Below are positions 1-7,768 of a stretch of DNA of 44,971 nt, in pieces. Every line of letters begins with the position of its first letter. The first letter of the stretch is position 1. The notes beneath the pieces are model-generated. The model had not been told where the DNA came from, made no database searches, and saw only the letters and a program-made list of their open reading frames with translations. Source of the stretch: UBA9732 sp963606545 (GTDB lineage: Bacteria > Spirochaetota > Spirochaetia > Sphaerochaetales > Sphaerochaetaceae); contig CAVCYP010000010.1 of assembly GCA_963606545.1 (NCBI GenBank), positions 1 to 44,971 of the forward strand, written 5' to 3'. The translations under genes and the position numbers were made by a program.

Positions 1-17
1 GAGCCCTAAAAAACAAA

Positions 18-41
18 AGACCTACGGTTAACCGTAGGTCT
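18..41 (-). terminator. Rho-independent terminator of tRNA-Pro
   Basis: This is a perfect 12-bp-arm inverted repeat, with arms AGACCTACGGTT and AACCGTAGGTCT. Read on the minus strand it is followed by a T-rich tract (TTTTGTTTTTT), and it lies just past the 3' end of the tRNA gene. A T-rich stretch also follows on the plus strand, so it could stop transcripts from both sides. Confidence 0.8.
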
Positions 42-49
42 CTTTGTTT

Positions 50-122
50 TCGGGGCGAGAGGACTCGAACCTCCGATATCCTGCTCCCAAAGCAGGCGCC
101 ATAGCCGCTAGGCAACGCCCCG
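50..122 (-). tRNA. tRNA-Pro (anticodon UGG)
   Basis: On the minus strand the sequence folds as a cloverleaf. The acceptor stem begins with the C1-G72 pair typical of bacterial proline tRNAs. The anticodon stem CCTGC/GCAGG encloses the loop TTTGGGA, giving anticodon TGG. The T arm has the TTCGAGT loop. The discriminator base is A. The 3' CCA is not encoded, because AAA follows, so CCA must be added after transcription. A strong hairpin terminator lies immediately downstream. Confidence 0.95.
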
Positions 123-293
123 ATGCACTAATGGAGTATAAGCATTTGAACATTTTAGGTCAATAAGTTTAAATCTCTTTTTTCAATAAGGTTTATTGAG
201 CCTAAGCACTTTACACAAACCGAATAATTTGATAACTTCAATACGTTGCTCTGCAACGAACTTCAAATGACGCTAATTTAAGGTGGATATATT

Positions 294-524
294 ATGGCAC
301 GTAGATGTGAGATTTGTGGAAAAGGTACAATTACTGGTAACGTAGTTACAAGAAAAGGACAGCCAAAGAAGAAGGGCGGTGTTGGTCAGCATATCGGTGT
401 CACAACCAAGAGAGTCTTCAAGGCAAATATCGTTTCTGTTAAGACATTGGTTGACGGATCACCAAGAACAATTAAGGTTTGCACAAGATGCCTCAGAGCT
501 GGAAAGGTTGAGAAGCTCGTATAA
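294..524 (+). CDS. rpmB: 50S ribosomal protein L28
   Basis: This 76-residue basic protein belongs to the large ribosomal subunit. The N-terminal MARRCEICGKG and the later CTRCLRAGKVEK match the L28 family, and the CxxC pairs near each end (residues 5-8 and about 63-66) suggest a zinc-binding version of L28. An AAGGTGG ribosome-binding site lies about 7 bases before the ATG. The gene stands alone between the tRNA and a strong hairpin terminator, so it is probably monocistronic. Confidence 0.97.
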   Translation: MARRCEICGKGTITGNVVTRKGQPKKKGGVGQHIGVTTKRVFKANIVSVKTLVDGSPRTIKVCTRCLRAGKVEKLV

Positions 525-550
525 TTTGGCAATTTAATATAACTTTAAAG

Positions 551-579
551 AAAAAGACTCCCAAGCTAGGAGTCTTTTT
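551..579 (+). terminator. Terminator between rpmB and galK, bidirectional
   Basis: The hairpin AGACTCC/GGAGTCT has a short loop, flanking A and T tracts that extend the stem, and a run of seven T on the plus side. The A-run on the other side lets it also end the minus-strand recQ-galK transcript, which stops at 607. Confidence 0.85.
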
Positions 580-606
580 TTATAACCTGAGGCTAGATGC
601 CTCAGA

Positions 607-1866
607 TTATTTAACTCTCATTGTTGGAAGTTTTCTGATAGCAAGACGTACACAGGAATCTGAGCCAAATAACTTCTCCATGTGGGAGATGTAGGCTGAA
701 GTTTTATCCTGTGGAATATAAGCTTCAATAGTTCCGGCAAAGCCACCGCCCTGGACCCTGAAGGCTCCATCATAGCTTGAATCCTGAATAAGGCCATTGC
801 TTTCAAAGAATAAATTAGACCAAGCATAGGCAAGGGAAATGCCCTGCTCAGAAGCATTTTTTGAAGAGTAAATATTCTGAAGATAATTGAAAGAAGATTG
901 GCCACTTTCTTGAACCAAAGCAAGATAAGACTTAAAATCTTGCGAAGCTAAGCTATGTAACATTTTTTCAACACAAGCATCTTCTCTAAAGAAATGATAG
1001 GCCCTAAGAATAGCTCTATCATTCTTTATATGATGGCGTAATTCTGCAATATTATCAAAGAAAAGTGCCTCATCTACGTCTCTTAGGACATCTTTGCCAA
1101 AGAACTTGGCAACAGCCTTCATTTCAGAAGGTATAGCGGCATAGTCGTCAGTAAGGTCTGCATGGCTTCCTTTTGTGTTAACAATTACATAATCAAAGCC
1201 GTAATCTGCAAAGTCTATAGCTATAGGAGTAATAATAGGCTTTGAGGTGTCATTAAAATCAATTCCAACAATGCCACCGTTAGCACAGGCAACTTGGTCC
1301 ATAAGGCCACTTGGCTTACCAAAGTAGAGGTTCTCTGCCTCCTGTCCCATGATTGCAACTTCAGTTGTGGAGAATCTGTCCTCGTTGAAAAGGGAGTTGA
1401 AAATAGTTCCAATTAAAACTTCAATGGCAGCGGAGCTACTTAGACCGGAGCCCTTAAAGACGCTGGAGGAAATGTTGGCAGCAAAGCCACCAAGACATCC
1501 GCCTCGTTTAACAATAGCAGCAGCAACCCCGCGTACTAGAGCCTGAGTTGTGCCAAATTCGGCAGGATTTACATTTAAATCTGAAATATCAACACAAATA
1601 GGAGCGTAACCGTCACTAATTATAGTTACTGTGTAATCCATAACTTCATGAACTGCTGCAATGGTGTCCAAGTTTATAGAACCAGCAATAACTCTGCCGT
1701 GATTGTGGTCTGTATGATTTCCCCCAAGCTCAGTTCTTCCAGAAGTGGAAAAAAGAGCCTCTGGTAGGGTCCCAAAAAGTTCAACGTGCTTTTTCTCTAA
1801 AGCCGAGAATCTTTCCAAAACTTTCTCTGAGTTTGCGCCTTTTCCGTATAATCCAACAATATCCAT
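607..1866 (-). CDS. galK: Galactokinase
   Basis: This 419-residue GHMP-family kinase phosphorylates galactose to galactose-1-phosphate in the Leloir pathway. The substrate signature appears near residue 43 (GRTELGGNHTDHNHG), followed by the GHMP ATP-binding loop GSGLSSSAA and the conserved GLMDQ segment. The ATG at 1866 has a good ribosome-binding site (GGGAGG, 7 bases upstream). The start lies inside the 3' end of recQ, so the two frames overlap by 86 bases and the genes are probably cotranscribed. No galT or galE is nearby. The GGNHTDHN variant (family consensus GEHTDYN) is slightly divergent. Confidence 0.92.
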   Translation of the reverse strand: MDIVGLYGKGANSEKVLERFSALEKKHVELFGTLPEALFSTSGRTELGGNHTDHNHGRVIAGSINLDTIAAVHEVMDYTVTIISDGYAPICVDISDLNVNPAEFGTTQALVRGVAAAIVKRGGCLGGFAANISSSVFKGSGLSSSAAIEVLIGTIFNSLFNEDRFSTTEVAIMGQEAENLYFGKPSGLMDQVACANGGIVGIDFNDTSKPIITPIAIDFADYGFDYVIVNTKGSHADLTDDYAAIPSEMKAVAKFFGKDVLRDVDEALFFDNIAELRHHIKNDRAILRAYHFFREDACVEKMLHSLASQDFKSYLALVQESGQSSFNYLQNIYSSKNASEQGISLAYAWSNLFFESNGLIQDSSYDGAFRVQGGGFAGTIEAYIPQDKTSAYISHMEKLFGSDSCVRLAIRKLPTMRVK

Positions 1867-3349
1867 TGTTCAGCCTCCCTAAAACACGTGCTAGGAAATT
1901 ATATAACGGAATGGAAGAGGGGTATAGTAATTTCCCCTTGTTTAAGAACTCTACATAGCCAATTTTTACAGCCTTTGTATCGCAAGCATATTTAATGGCA
2001 ATTTTGAGGCGCCTGCAATTCCAATCTTTCAGGGTTCCAAAAAAAGTATTAAATCTCTCATCATAGCCAGCTAAGGCTATATTTCTATTGCCTGTAACAA
2101 GTTGTGCAGCCTCTTCTAGGGCAAAAGAAAACGGATATCTTTTAGTCAAATCCTCCAACACTTCCTGGCCATTAACAGTTGACAGTACGGTATTAAGGCA
2201 CACATCACAGCCAATGCAATCGGTTTTGTGCTGGCCTAATACGCTCAAAAGTGCTTGGCGCCTGCACGAGGAGCCGGCAAAGATAGCTGCCACGGGGTTG
2301 CCCGCCTCGTCGTCTCCAAGTTTGCGCAAAACCCACGCCACGGACATTAGGCCATCTCTTCCCGCGCGGCCCGATTCCTGCAAATACTCTTCCACTGTTT
2401 TGGGCAGTTTGTGATGAATTACGGTGCGGATGGACTTGACGTCAATGCCCATTCCAAAAGCGCAAGTTGTTACCAGAACACCATTTATCGTTTTACTGTA
2501 CCACTTTTCCAGCGCCTCTCGCTCGCCTCTAGTTAGCCCTGCGTGATAAAATTTAATGGGGAAATTGTAGCCTCGCAAATCCCTGAGCGCGTCATAGCAC
2601 ACCTGCTGCGCTTCATGTCTAGTCCGGCAAAAAACCAGCGCAGGCTTCTGGCAAGTCCGCAGAATATCCACTACACCTTGCGTCCTATCCCATGTGGGAT
2701 ATGCAGAATACACTATATTTTCCCTGTCCGCGTCTGCCCGCACTACAAGGGGTTTAGCAGGAAAAAGCTTTTGCCAAATCTGCTCTACCGTGGAACCTGA
2801 TGCCGTAGCGGTAAACCCCAGCACTTGCTTTGGCATAAGCTCAAAAACGGCCTTCTTTAGATTGGAATACTCTGGTCTAAAACTTTGCCCCCACTGCACA
2901 ATCACATGCGCCTCATCAATGACAAAAAGGCTAATCTTATATCTCATTAGTCTTCCTAGAACTCGTTTCTGTAAAAGGGATTCCGGCGTAGTCAGAATAA
3001 TTTTAACCCCGCTTTCAAGCTCCCGCCAAAGCGCAGCTCTCTGTTCTTTTGTCTGCCCACCTCGTAGCACCACGCATCTTACCCCGCCGGCCTCCAGCTT
3101 AGCCTTCTGGTCGTTCATCAGCGCCAAAAGCGGGTACACAATCACCGTCAGCCCCTTACACAGTATAGCCGGCACCAAAAAACAGACCGATTTTCCCGTT
3201 CCGGTTGGCAAAATCACCAGCTGATGTCTGACAAAGGCTCCCTCTTCCTGCTCCAAAATCCTTTCCATCACCAAAATCTGGTAGGGCTTAAGCATACTAA
3301 TGCCAAATTTACTAAAGGCTGTATCTCTTATAACGTCTAATATCTCCAT
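1781..3349 (-). CDS. recQ: RecQ-family ATP-dependent DNA helicase
   Basis: This is a superfamily-2 3'-5' DNA helicase for recombination and repair. It shows Walker A (LPTGTGKS), the DEAH box, the TATAS motif III and motif VI (QESGRAGRDG). A cysteine cluster (CIGCDVC) matches the RecQ zinc-binding subdomain. At about 522 residues it is shorter than E. coli RecQ, and no HRDC domain is evident. I place the start at the ATG at 3349 (MEILDVIRDT); a TTG nine codons earlier would add a residue stretch unlike the family. No clear Shine-Dalgarno sequence precedes either. The 3' end overlaps galK. Confidence 0.88.
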   Translation of the reverse strand: MEILDVIRDTAFSKFGISMLKPYQILVMERILEQEEGAFVRHQLVILPTGTGKSVCFLVPAILCKGLTVIVYPLLALMNDQKAKLEAGGVRCVVLRGGQTKEQRAALWRELESGVKIILTTPESLLQKRVLGRLMRYKISLFVIDEAHVIVQWGQSFRPEYSNLKKAVFELMPKQVLGFTATASGSTVEQIWQKLFPAKPLVVRADADRENIVYSAYPTWDRTQGVVDILRTCQKPALVFCRTRHEAQQVCYDALRDLRGYNFPIKFYHAGLTRGEREALEKWYSKTINGVLVTTCAFGMGIDVKSIRTVIHHKLPKTVEEYLQESGRAGRDGLMSVAWVLRKLGDDEAGNPVAAIFAGSSCRRQALLSVLGQHKTDCIGCDVCLNTVLSTVNGQEVLEDLTKRYPFSFALEEAAQLVTGNRNIALAGYDERFNTFFGTLKDWNCRRLKIAIKYACDTKAVKIGYVEFLNKGKLLYPSSIPLYNFLARVLGRLNNGYCWIIRKRRKLRESFGKILGFREKAR

Positions 3350-3377
3350 ATAAATATATACAAAAAAATGAAACAAA

Positions 3378-3401
3378 TTGCTTAAGTTCTTGCTTAAGTT
3401 C
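3378..3401. repeat. 12-bp tandem duplication
   Basis: Two perfect adjacent copies of TTGCTTAAGTTC lie in the intergenic region upstream of recQ. They are one of several short tandem duplications located between genes in this window. Confidence 0.8.
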
Positions 3402-3484
3402 CTGCTGTTCTATTTGCAAAAAAATCTACTATTCTAATTTTGAAAATATGTGATATAATGCCTTAGCTCGTTATACTAGAAAAG

Positions 3485-3627
3485 AGTGGATCTGAAGTCT
3501 GTTAGGCGGAAGGTCCGGGAAAGGGAACTGTAAAAACAACAGTTCCTTTTTTCTTTGGTCTTTGCGCGCATTACTACGTCAGTTCACTTGGGCCGTGCAA
3601 CAGAGTACTATCCCTAGCAGATCCACT
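3485..3627 (+). ncRNA. Candidate structured RNA (6S-like shape), unassigned
   Basis: A perfect 10-bp closing stem (AGTGGATCTG at 3485-3494 with CAGATCCACT at 3618-3627) encloses nested pairings: TCTGTT/AACAGA, GGTCC/GGGCC, and an 8-bp hairpin GGAACTGT/ACAGTTCC at 3524-3546. The result is a long, bulged rod of about 143 nt, resembling 6S RNA architecture. Upstream are a perfect extended -10 (TGATATAAT, 3451-3459) and a second -10-like TATACT (3472-3477) whose start would fall at the base of the closing stem. I could not match it to RNase P, SRP, tmRNA or a known riboswitch. A caveat is that an open frame leading into the phosphoesterase remnant runs through its 3' half. Confidence 0.4.
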
Positions 3628-3913
3628 TTATGAAAATCCTTTTATAAACAATGTATTTACAATTCCAACCTCAGAAGTAGACCAACTGGATTTTGCCGTG
3701 ATAGCAGATGTCCACCTTCAGAGAGAAGAAGATGACAGCAATATCAAACGTTATGATGATAATTTTGAGAAGTTTCTTGCTTCCAAAGAAGGTGGCTACA
3801 CCGCACTTTTATCCCTTGGGGATTTAGTGGACGAACAATATCCAGTAAATAATTCAGTAAATTCCTTCTTAAATAGATTTGCAATTGGTACCCCCTTTTC
3901 TTTGATACTATAA
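3605..3913 (+). pseudogene. Truncated calcineurin-like metallophosphoesterase
   Basis: The translation contains the first two metal-binding motifs of the metallophosphoesterase fold: FAVIADVHL (DxH) and, about 40 residues later, LLSLGDLVDE (GDxxD). It then diverges and stops at 3913, so the GNHD and two later histidine motifs of a full enzyme are missing. The family-like open frame can be followed back to at least 3605 without a convincing start codon; a GTG at 3698 is the first usable start. The gene is therefore 3'-truncated and probably also 5'-truncated, and is unlikely to be active. Confidence 0.6.
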
Positions 3914-3999
3914 ACAAACAAATTGTGGTAAAATCCTATCAAGCCTTAACAGGCTCTGAAATTTGTGAAAACAGATTTTCTTACTAAAAGGAGAACGAT

Positions 4000-4557
4000 A
4001 TGAGAAAAGATTTTGGAAAACAGACTTGGTCCTTTCCGCTTCCTGTTCTAATTATTGCAACTTACAATGAGGACGGCACTGCTAACGCCATGAATGCAGC
4101 TTGGGGTGGCATTTACGATACAAATAAGATTATGTTGTGCTTGAGTGCAGACCATAAGACCACAATAAATATCGGGTTGAAGAAGGCCTTTACAGTTAGC
4201 TTTGCAGATGCAGATCACGTTGCTGCTTGCGACTACGTGGGCATTGTTTCAGGTAACAAGGTTGCAGACAAGCTTCAGAAGGCCGGCTTTACAACAAGTC
4301 CAAGTCAGAAGGTGGAGGCTCCAATTATTGACCAGCTTCCGGTTGCCCTTGAGTGCACGCTGGACAAGATTAACGAGGATGGCATTGTTATTGGTGATAT
4401 TGTCAATGTTTGTGCAGACGAGGCAGTTTTGGGCCAAGACGGCAAGCTTGACATGTCCAAGTTCAGACCAATCTCTTACGAGCCAGTTCATCACTCCTAC
4501 GTTGTGATGGGCCAAAAAGTTGGCAACGCCTTCTCTGATGGCAAGAGTATAAAATAA
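4000..4557 (+). CDS. Flavin reductase family protein
   Basis: This 185-residue protein is of the FMN-binding split-barrel (flavin reductase-like) family, which binds FMN and commonly reduces flavins or other small electron acceptors with NAD(P)H. The family-like N-terminus has FPLPVLIIATYNEDGTANAMNAAW, and an HHSYVVMGQKVGNAF segment closes the domain. A strong AAAGGAG site precedes the ATG, and an extended -10 (TGGTAAAAT) lies about 65 bases upstream. It stands alone on the plus strand. The substrate cannot be told from sequence. Confidence 0.85.
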   Translation: MRKDFGKQTWSFPLPVLIIATYNEDGTANAMNAAWGGIYDTNKIMLCLSADHKTTINIGLKKAFTVSFADADHVAACDYVGIVSGNKVADKLQKAGFTTSPSQKVEAPIIDQLPVALECTLDKINEDGIVIGDIVNVCADEAVLGQDGKLDMSKFRPISYEPVHHSYVVMGQKVGNAFSDGKSIK

Positions 4558-4599
4558 CTTAGTGAAATTTTTGTTCTATAGCCCAGTGGCCTAAAGGCA

Positions 4600-4627
4600 C
4601 AACCTTCAACCTTCAAGCTTCAACCTT
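4600..4627. repeat. 7-bp tandem repeat, four copies
   Basis: The units are CAACCTT, CAACCTT, CAAGCTT and CAACCTT in direct succession. The array runs from the intergenic space into the last codons of the minus-strand molybdenum hydroxylase, whose stop codon it contains at 4620-4622. Confidence 0.85.
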
Positions 4628-7600
4628 CTGGATAAGCAATCTCAAGGACTCCCATTGGGCAAGCCTTGGCACACTGACCGCAGGCAATACATTTCTTGGA
4701 GACCTGCGCAATTGGGTCTTCAATCATGACGCCAAACGGGCAAGCTTCACGGCATTTGCCACAGTTGGTACACATCTTGAGGTCAACAACAAGAACGCCA
4801 AACTGGTTGCGACTAATGGCCCCTTGAGGGCAGGCTTCAGCACAACGTCCACACTGAATACAGGTGACAGGACGGGTTATCATGCCAGTAATTCCGCTTT
4901 GGTTTCCAATTCCTTTCTTTTCTCTTATCTGAAGGAAGGCAAGAGAGGGCTGGTCATGCTTAAAGAAAATCTTGGAACAGGTCCTGACACATTCAAGACA
5001 GCCAATACATCTGGCATTTTTGTTAACCGTGAGGCTCTTAAACTTTCGCGTAATGTGACTAGGTTCTTCTAGGGCATAAGGAGTATTTTCAATAGGGAGC
5101 TTAAAACGCTTTGTTCCATCTAGGCGATAATAGGCGTCTGCAATACAAGGAGCGGTAGGAATTGAGGTAATCTCCCCAAGTCCCTTGCCTCCGTTTGCAA
5201 TATCAAGGCCTTCTTTCTCAACAATGATTGGAACTATGTCTGGAACTTCATCAGCACGGAAGAGGCCTAGTGAGCCATATTTTGCTAACGGCTTACATTT
5301 ATCAAGTGGGTAATTTTCTCTTAGCGCATAGCCAGTACCCATGATTACGCCACCTTCAATCTGTCCTTCAACGTTGGTTGGATTGATTGCTCTACCCACA
5401 TCATGGGCTGCAAGAATGCGGTCAATCTTATGAGTTTTTTCATCCAAAATTGCAACCTGAGTTGCATAGCCGTAAGCAACATGACTCTTTGGATGTGGCT
5501 TGTCACTTCCAAAAGGATCCGTTTCTGCAAGGTATTCTGCGTAAAATTCGCGTCCTTCTAGTAGTTTTAGGACATCGTTTACTCCAAGAGCAAGGTTTGG
5601 ACTTGCTGCCTTAATCTTGTTTATCTCTTCCTCTAAAGCTTCCTTCAAAGCTACTGCGGCACGTCTTGCAGCTTCACCTGTGACCGTAGTATGACGGGAA
5701 CCTGATGTGGTTCCGCTGTCAGGAGCCTTAAGGGTGTTTGCCTTTTCTTCAGAAACCAAGGAGCCATCAAGACCTGTGATGTCACAGATAATCTGCTTGA
5801 GAATTGTGCAAAGCCCCTGTCCAATGCAGGAACCTCCGCAGTGGATTAAGACAATGCCATCTTTGATTTCCAAATCAACACGACCAAAGTCCAAAAGTCC
5901 AACACCAACGCCGGCGTTTTTCATTGCACAGGCAATTCCGGAATATTTGTTGTTTTCATATTCTTCTTTGACCGCTTCAAGGGTTTCAACAAGACCTGTT
6001 GCATTATCAACAATTTGACCATTTGGAAGTGACTGTCCCGGTCTAATTGCGTTTCTGTATCTAATCTCCCAGTGCGATATTCCAATCATATCTGCCATGT
6101 GATTTAACATAGATTCAATGGCAAAACAGGTCTGGGTTACCCCAAAGCCTCTGAACGCACCCGCAGGTGGATTGTTGGTATAGTAAGCATAGCCGTCAAT
6201 TCTAAAATTCTCATAATTGTAAGGGCCCGATGCATGGGTACAGGCTCTCTGCAAAACCGGAAGTCCCAAAGATGCATAGGCACCAGTGTCAGCAATTACC
6301 TTTGCAGAAAGCGCTTGAATGATACCATTTTCATCACAACCAAGGGTGAAATCCATATCCATAGGATGGCGTTTTGGATGCACCAAAATACTCTCAGCAC
6401 GGGTAAGCTTCATCTTACAAGGCTTTTGCGTCAGTAAGGCTGCTAGGGCACTAAAATGTTGTACTGTAACATCTTCCTTTCCGCCAAAACCACCGCCTAC
6501 ATAGCAGTTTTCAACAATGACCTTTTCAGCCGGCAAATCCAGCATAGGAGCAGTTTCTCGTCTTGTATCGTAAACGCTCTGGTCTGTTGAATAAATCTTC
6601 ACACCGCCATCTGGCAGGGGAAAGGCAACAGCTGCTTCTGGTTCCAAGAAGGCGTGTTCCGTCCACGGGGTGGAGTATTGCTCATGAAGCACATACTTGG
6701 AGTTAGCCAACGCCTCATCAACGTGGCCTCTATCTACGTGAGTATGTCCCAGCAAATTACCTGTCTTGCACTCTTCATGCAAAATTGGAGCGTCTTCTTT
6801 CATGGCCTCGTACGGGGAAGCAATAAAGGGCAAAACCTCGTAGTCAACTTTAACCAAACTGGCTGCCTTTCGCGCATCATCATACGTTTGGCCAACTACA
6901 ATGCAAATCACATCACCTAGGTAGCGCGTAATTCCCCCAATTGGAATCATTGCGTCCCAGTCTTTCAAAAGATGTCCAACTTTGATAGAGCCAGGGATAT
7001 CGGCTGCCGTGAAAATACCGTAAATGCCGTTGGCCTCCATAGCCAGCGACGTATCTATATCCAGCACCCTAGCTCGCGGATACTTAGAGCGCACCGCCAC
7101 TACTTGCAACATGCCATCCACATAGATATCGTCTGGATACAAACCACGCCCAGTCACCTTATCCTTGACATCTACACGTGGAATCCGAGCTCCAATCTTC
7201 CAATTCCTAGAATCCGATATCTGAGCATCCTCTCTGAAAATCTGCGCTGCCAGTTCTATGGCCTTTACAATCTTAGCATAGCCGGTACAGCGGCAAATAT
7301 TATTTCTAATGGCATGTCTAATCTCTTTTTCTGTAGGATTGAGGTTCTGATCCAAAAGTCCTTTGGCACAAATAACCATGCCAGGGATACAGAAACCACA
7401 TTGAACTGCACCGGCGGTACCAAAAGCATAGGTGAAAACTTCTTTTTCTCTTTCAGTTAAACCCTCAACCGTTAGGATGGATTTTCCAACAACATCTGAC
7501 AGCATGAGGGTACAAGCCTTCAGCGCTTTACCATCTACAAGAAGGGTGCAAGTACCGCAGGCTCCTTCCGAACATCCATCCTTGACAGAGGTCAAATGAA

Positions 7601-7682
7601 GGTCATCTCTGAGGTATCTGATGAGTTTTTTATCTTGTTCTACCTGTTTTGGGCTATTGTTTACTGAAAAATTGAAGCTCAC
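4620..7682 (-). CDS. Molybdenum hydroxylase (XDH-like, probably selenium-dependent) fused to a polyferredoxin
   Basis: This 1020-residue protein of the xanthine dehydrogenase/aldehyde oxidase family hydroxylates a purine or other N-heterocycle or aldehyde. In order it has a plant-type [2Fe-2S] domain (C37, C42, C45, C57), a second [2Fe-2S] domain (C95, C98, C130, C132), and a hammerhead and molybdopterin-binding region from about residue 165. Conserved segments there are GGGFGGKED, AFRGFGVTQ and GKGLGEITS, the last carrying the catalytic Glu of the GLGE motif. A C-terminal ferredoxin region has four CxxCxxCxxxC motifs beginning near residues 892, 941, 971 and 998. The FAD domain is absent. 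The first 880 or so residues resemble the single-chain selenium-dependent XDH family. The GTG start has GGGAG 9 bases upstream. The selenium assignment is inferred from family resemblance and the selD locus at 18.9-21.5 kb. Confidence 0.85.
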   Translation of the reverse strand: MSFNFSVNNSPKQVEQDKKLIRYLRDDLHLTSVKDGCSEGACGTCTLLVDGKALKACTLMLSDVVGKSILTVEGLTEREKEVFTYAFGTAGAVQCGFCIPGMVICAKGLLDQNLNPTEKEIRHAIRNNICRCTGYAKIVKAIELAAQIFREDAQISDSRNWKIGARIPRVDVKDKVTGRGLYPDDIYVDGMLQVVAVRSKYPRARVLDIDTSLAMEANGIYGIFTAADIPGSIKVGHLLKDWDAMIPIGGITRYLGDVICIVVGQTYDDARKAASLVKVDYEVLPFIASPYEAMKEDAPILHEECKTGNLLGHTHVDRGHVDEALANSKYVLHEQYSTPWTEHAFLEPEAAVAFPLPDGGVKIYSTDQSVYDTRRETAPMLDLPAEKVIVENCYVGGGFGGKEDVTVQHFSALAALLTQKPCKMKLTRAESILVHPKRHPMDMDFTLGCDENGIIQALSAKVIADTGAYASLGLPVLQRACTHASGPYNYENFRIDGYAYYTNNPPAGAFRGFGVTQTCFAIESMLNHMADMIGISHWEIRYRNAIRPGQSLPNGQIVDNATGLVETLEAVKEEYENNKYSGIACAMKNAGVGVGLLDFGRVDLEIKDGIVLIHCGGSCIGQGLCTILKQIICDITGLDGSLVSEEKANTLKAPDSGTTSGSRHTTVTGEAARRAAVALKEALEEEINKIKAASPNLALGVNDVLKLLEGREFYAEYLAETDPFGSDKPHPKSHVAYGYATQVAILDEKTHKIDRILAAHDVGRAINPTNVEGQIEGGVIMGTGYALRENYPLDKCKPLAKYGSLGLFRADEVPDIVPIIVEKEGLDIANGGKGLGEITSIPTAPCIADAYYRLDGTKRFKLPIENTPYALEEPSHITRKFKSLTVNKNARCIGCLECVRTCSKIFFKHDQPSLAFLQIREKKGIGNQSGITGMITRPVTCIQCGRCAEACPQGAISRNQFGVLVVDLKMCTNCGKCREACPFGVMIEDPIAQVSKKCIACGQCAKACPMGVLEIAYPEG

Positions 7683-7768
7683 GCTTATATCTCCCTATAG
7701 CATGTTTTGTAATATAGCAACTCCATATTGTAAGTCTCAAAAGACGTTCTGTCAAAGTTTAAATAGTA

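Noticed and set aside
2694..3224. A 176-codon plus-strand open frame opposite recQ
   Set aside because: It is antisense to conserved helicase motifs and its translation looks like a shadow of the GC-richer recQ segment.
3485..3627. RNase P RNA, SRP RNA or a cobalamin-type riboswitch
   Set aside because: GGAAGGTCCGGG recalls RNase P and SRP segments, but the element is too short for RNase P, lacks the SRP apical loop arrangement and has no B12-box.
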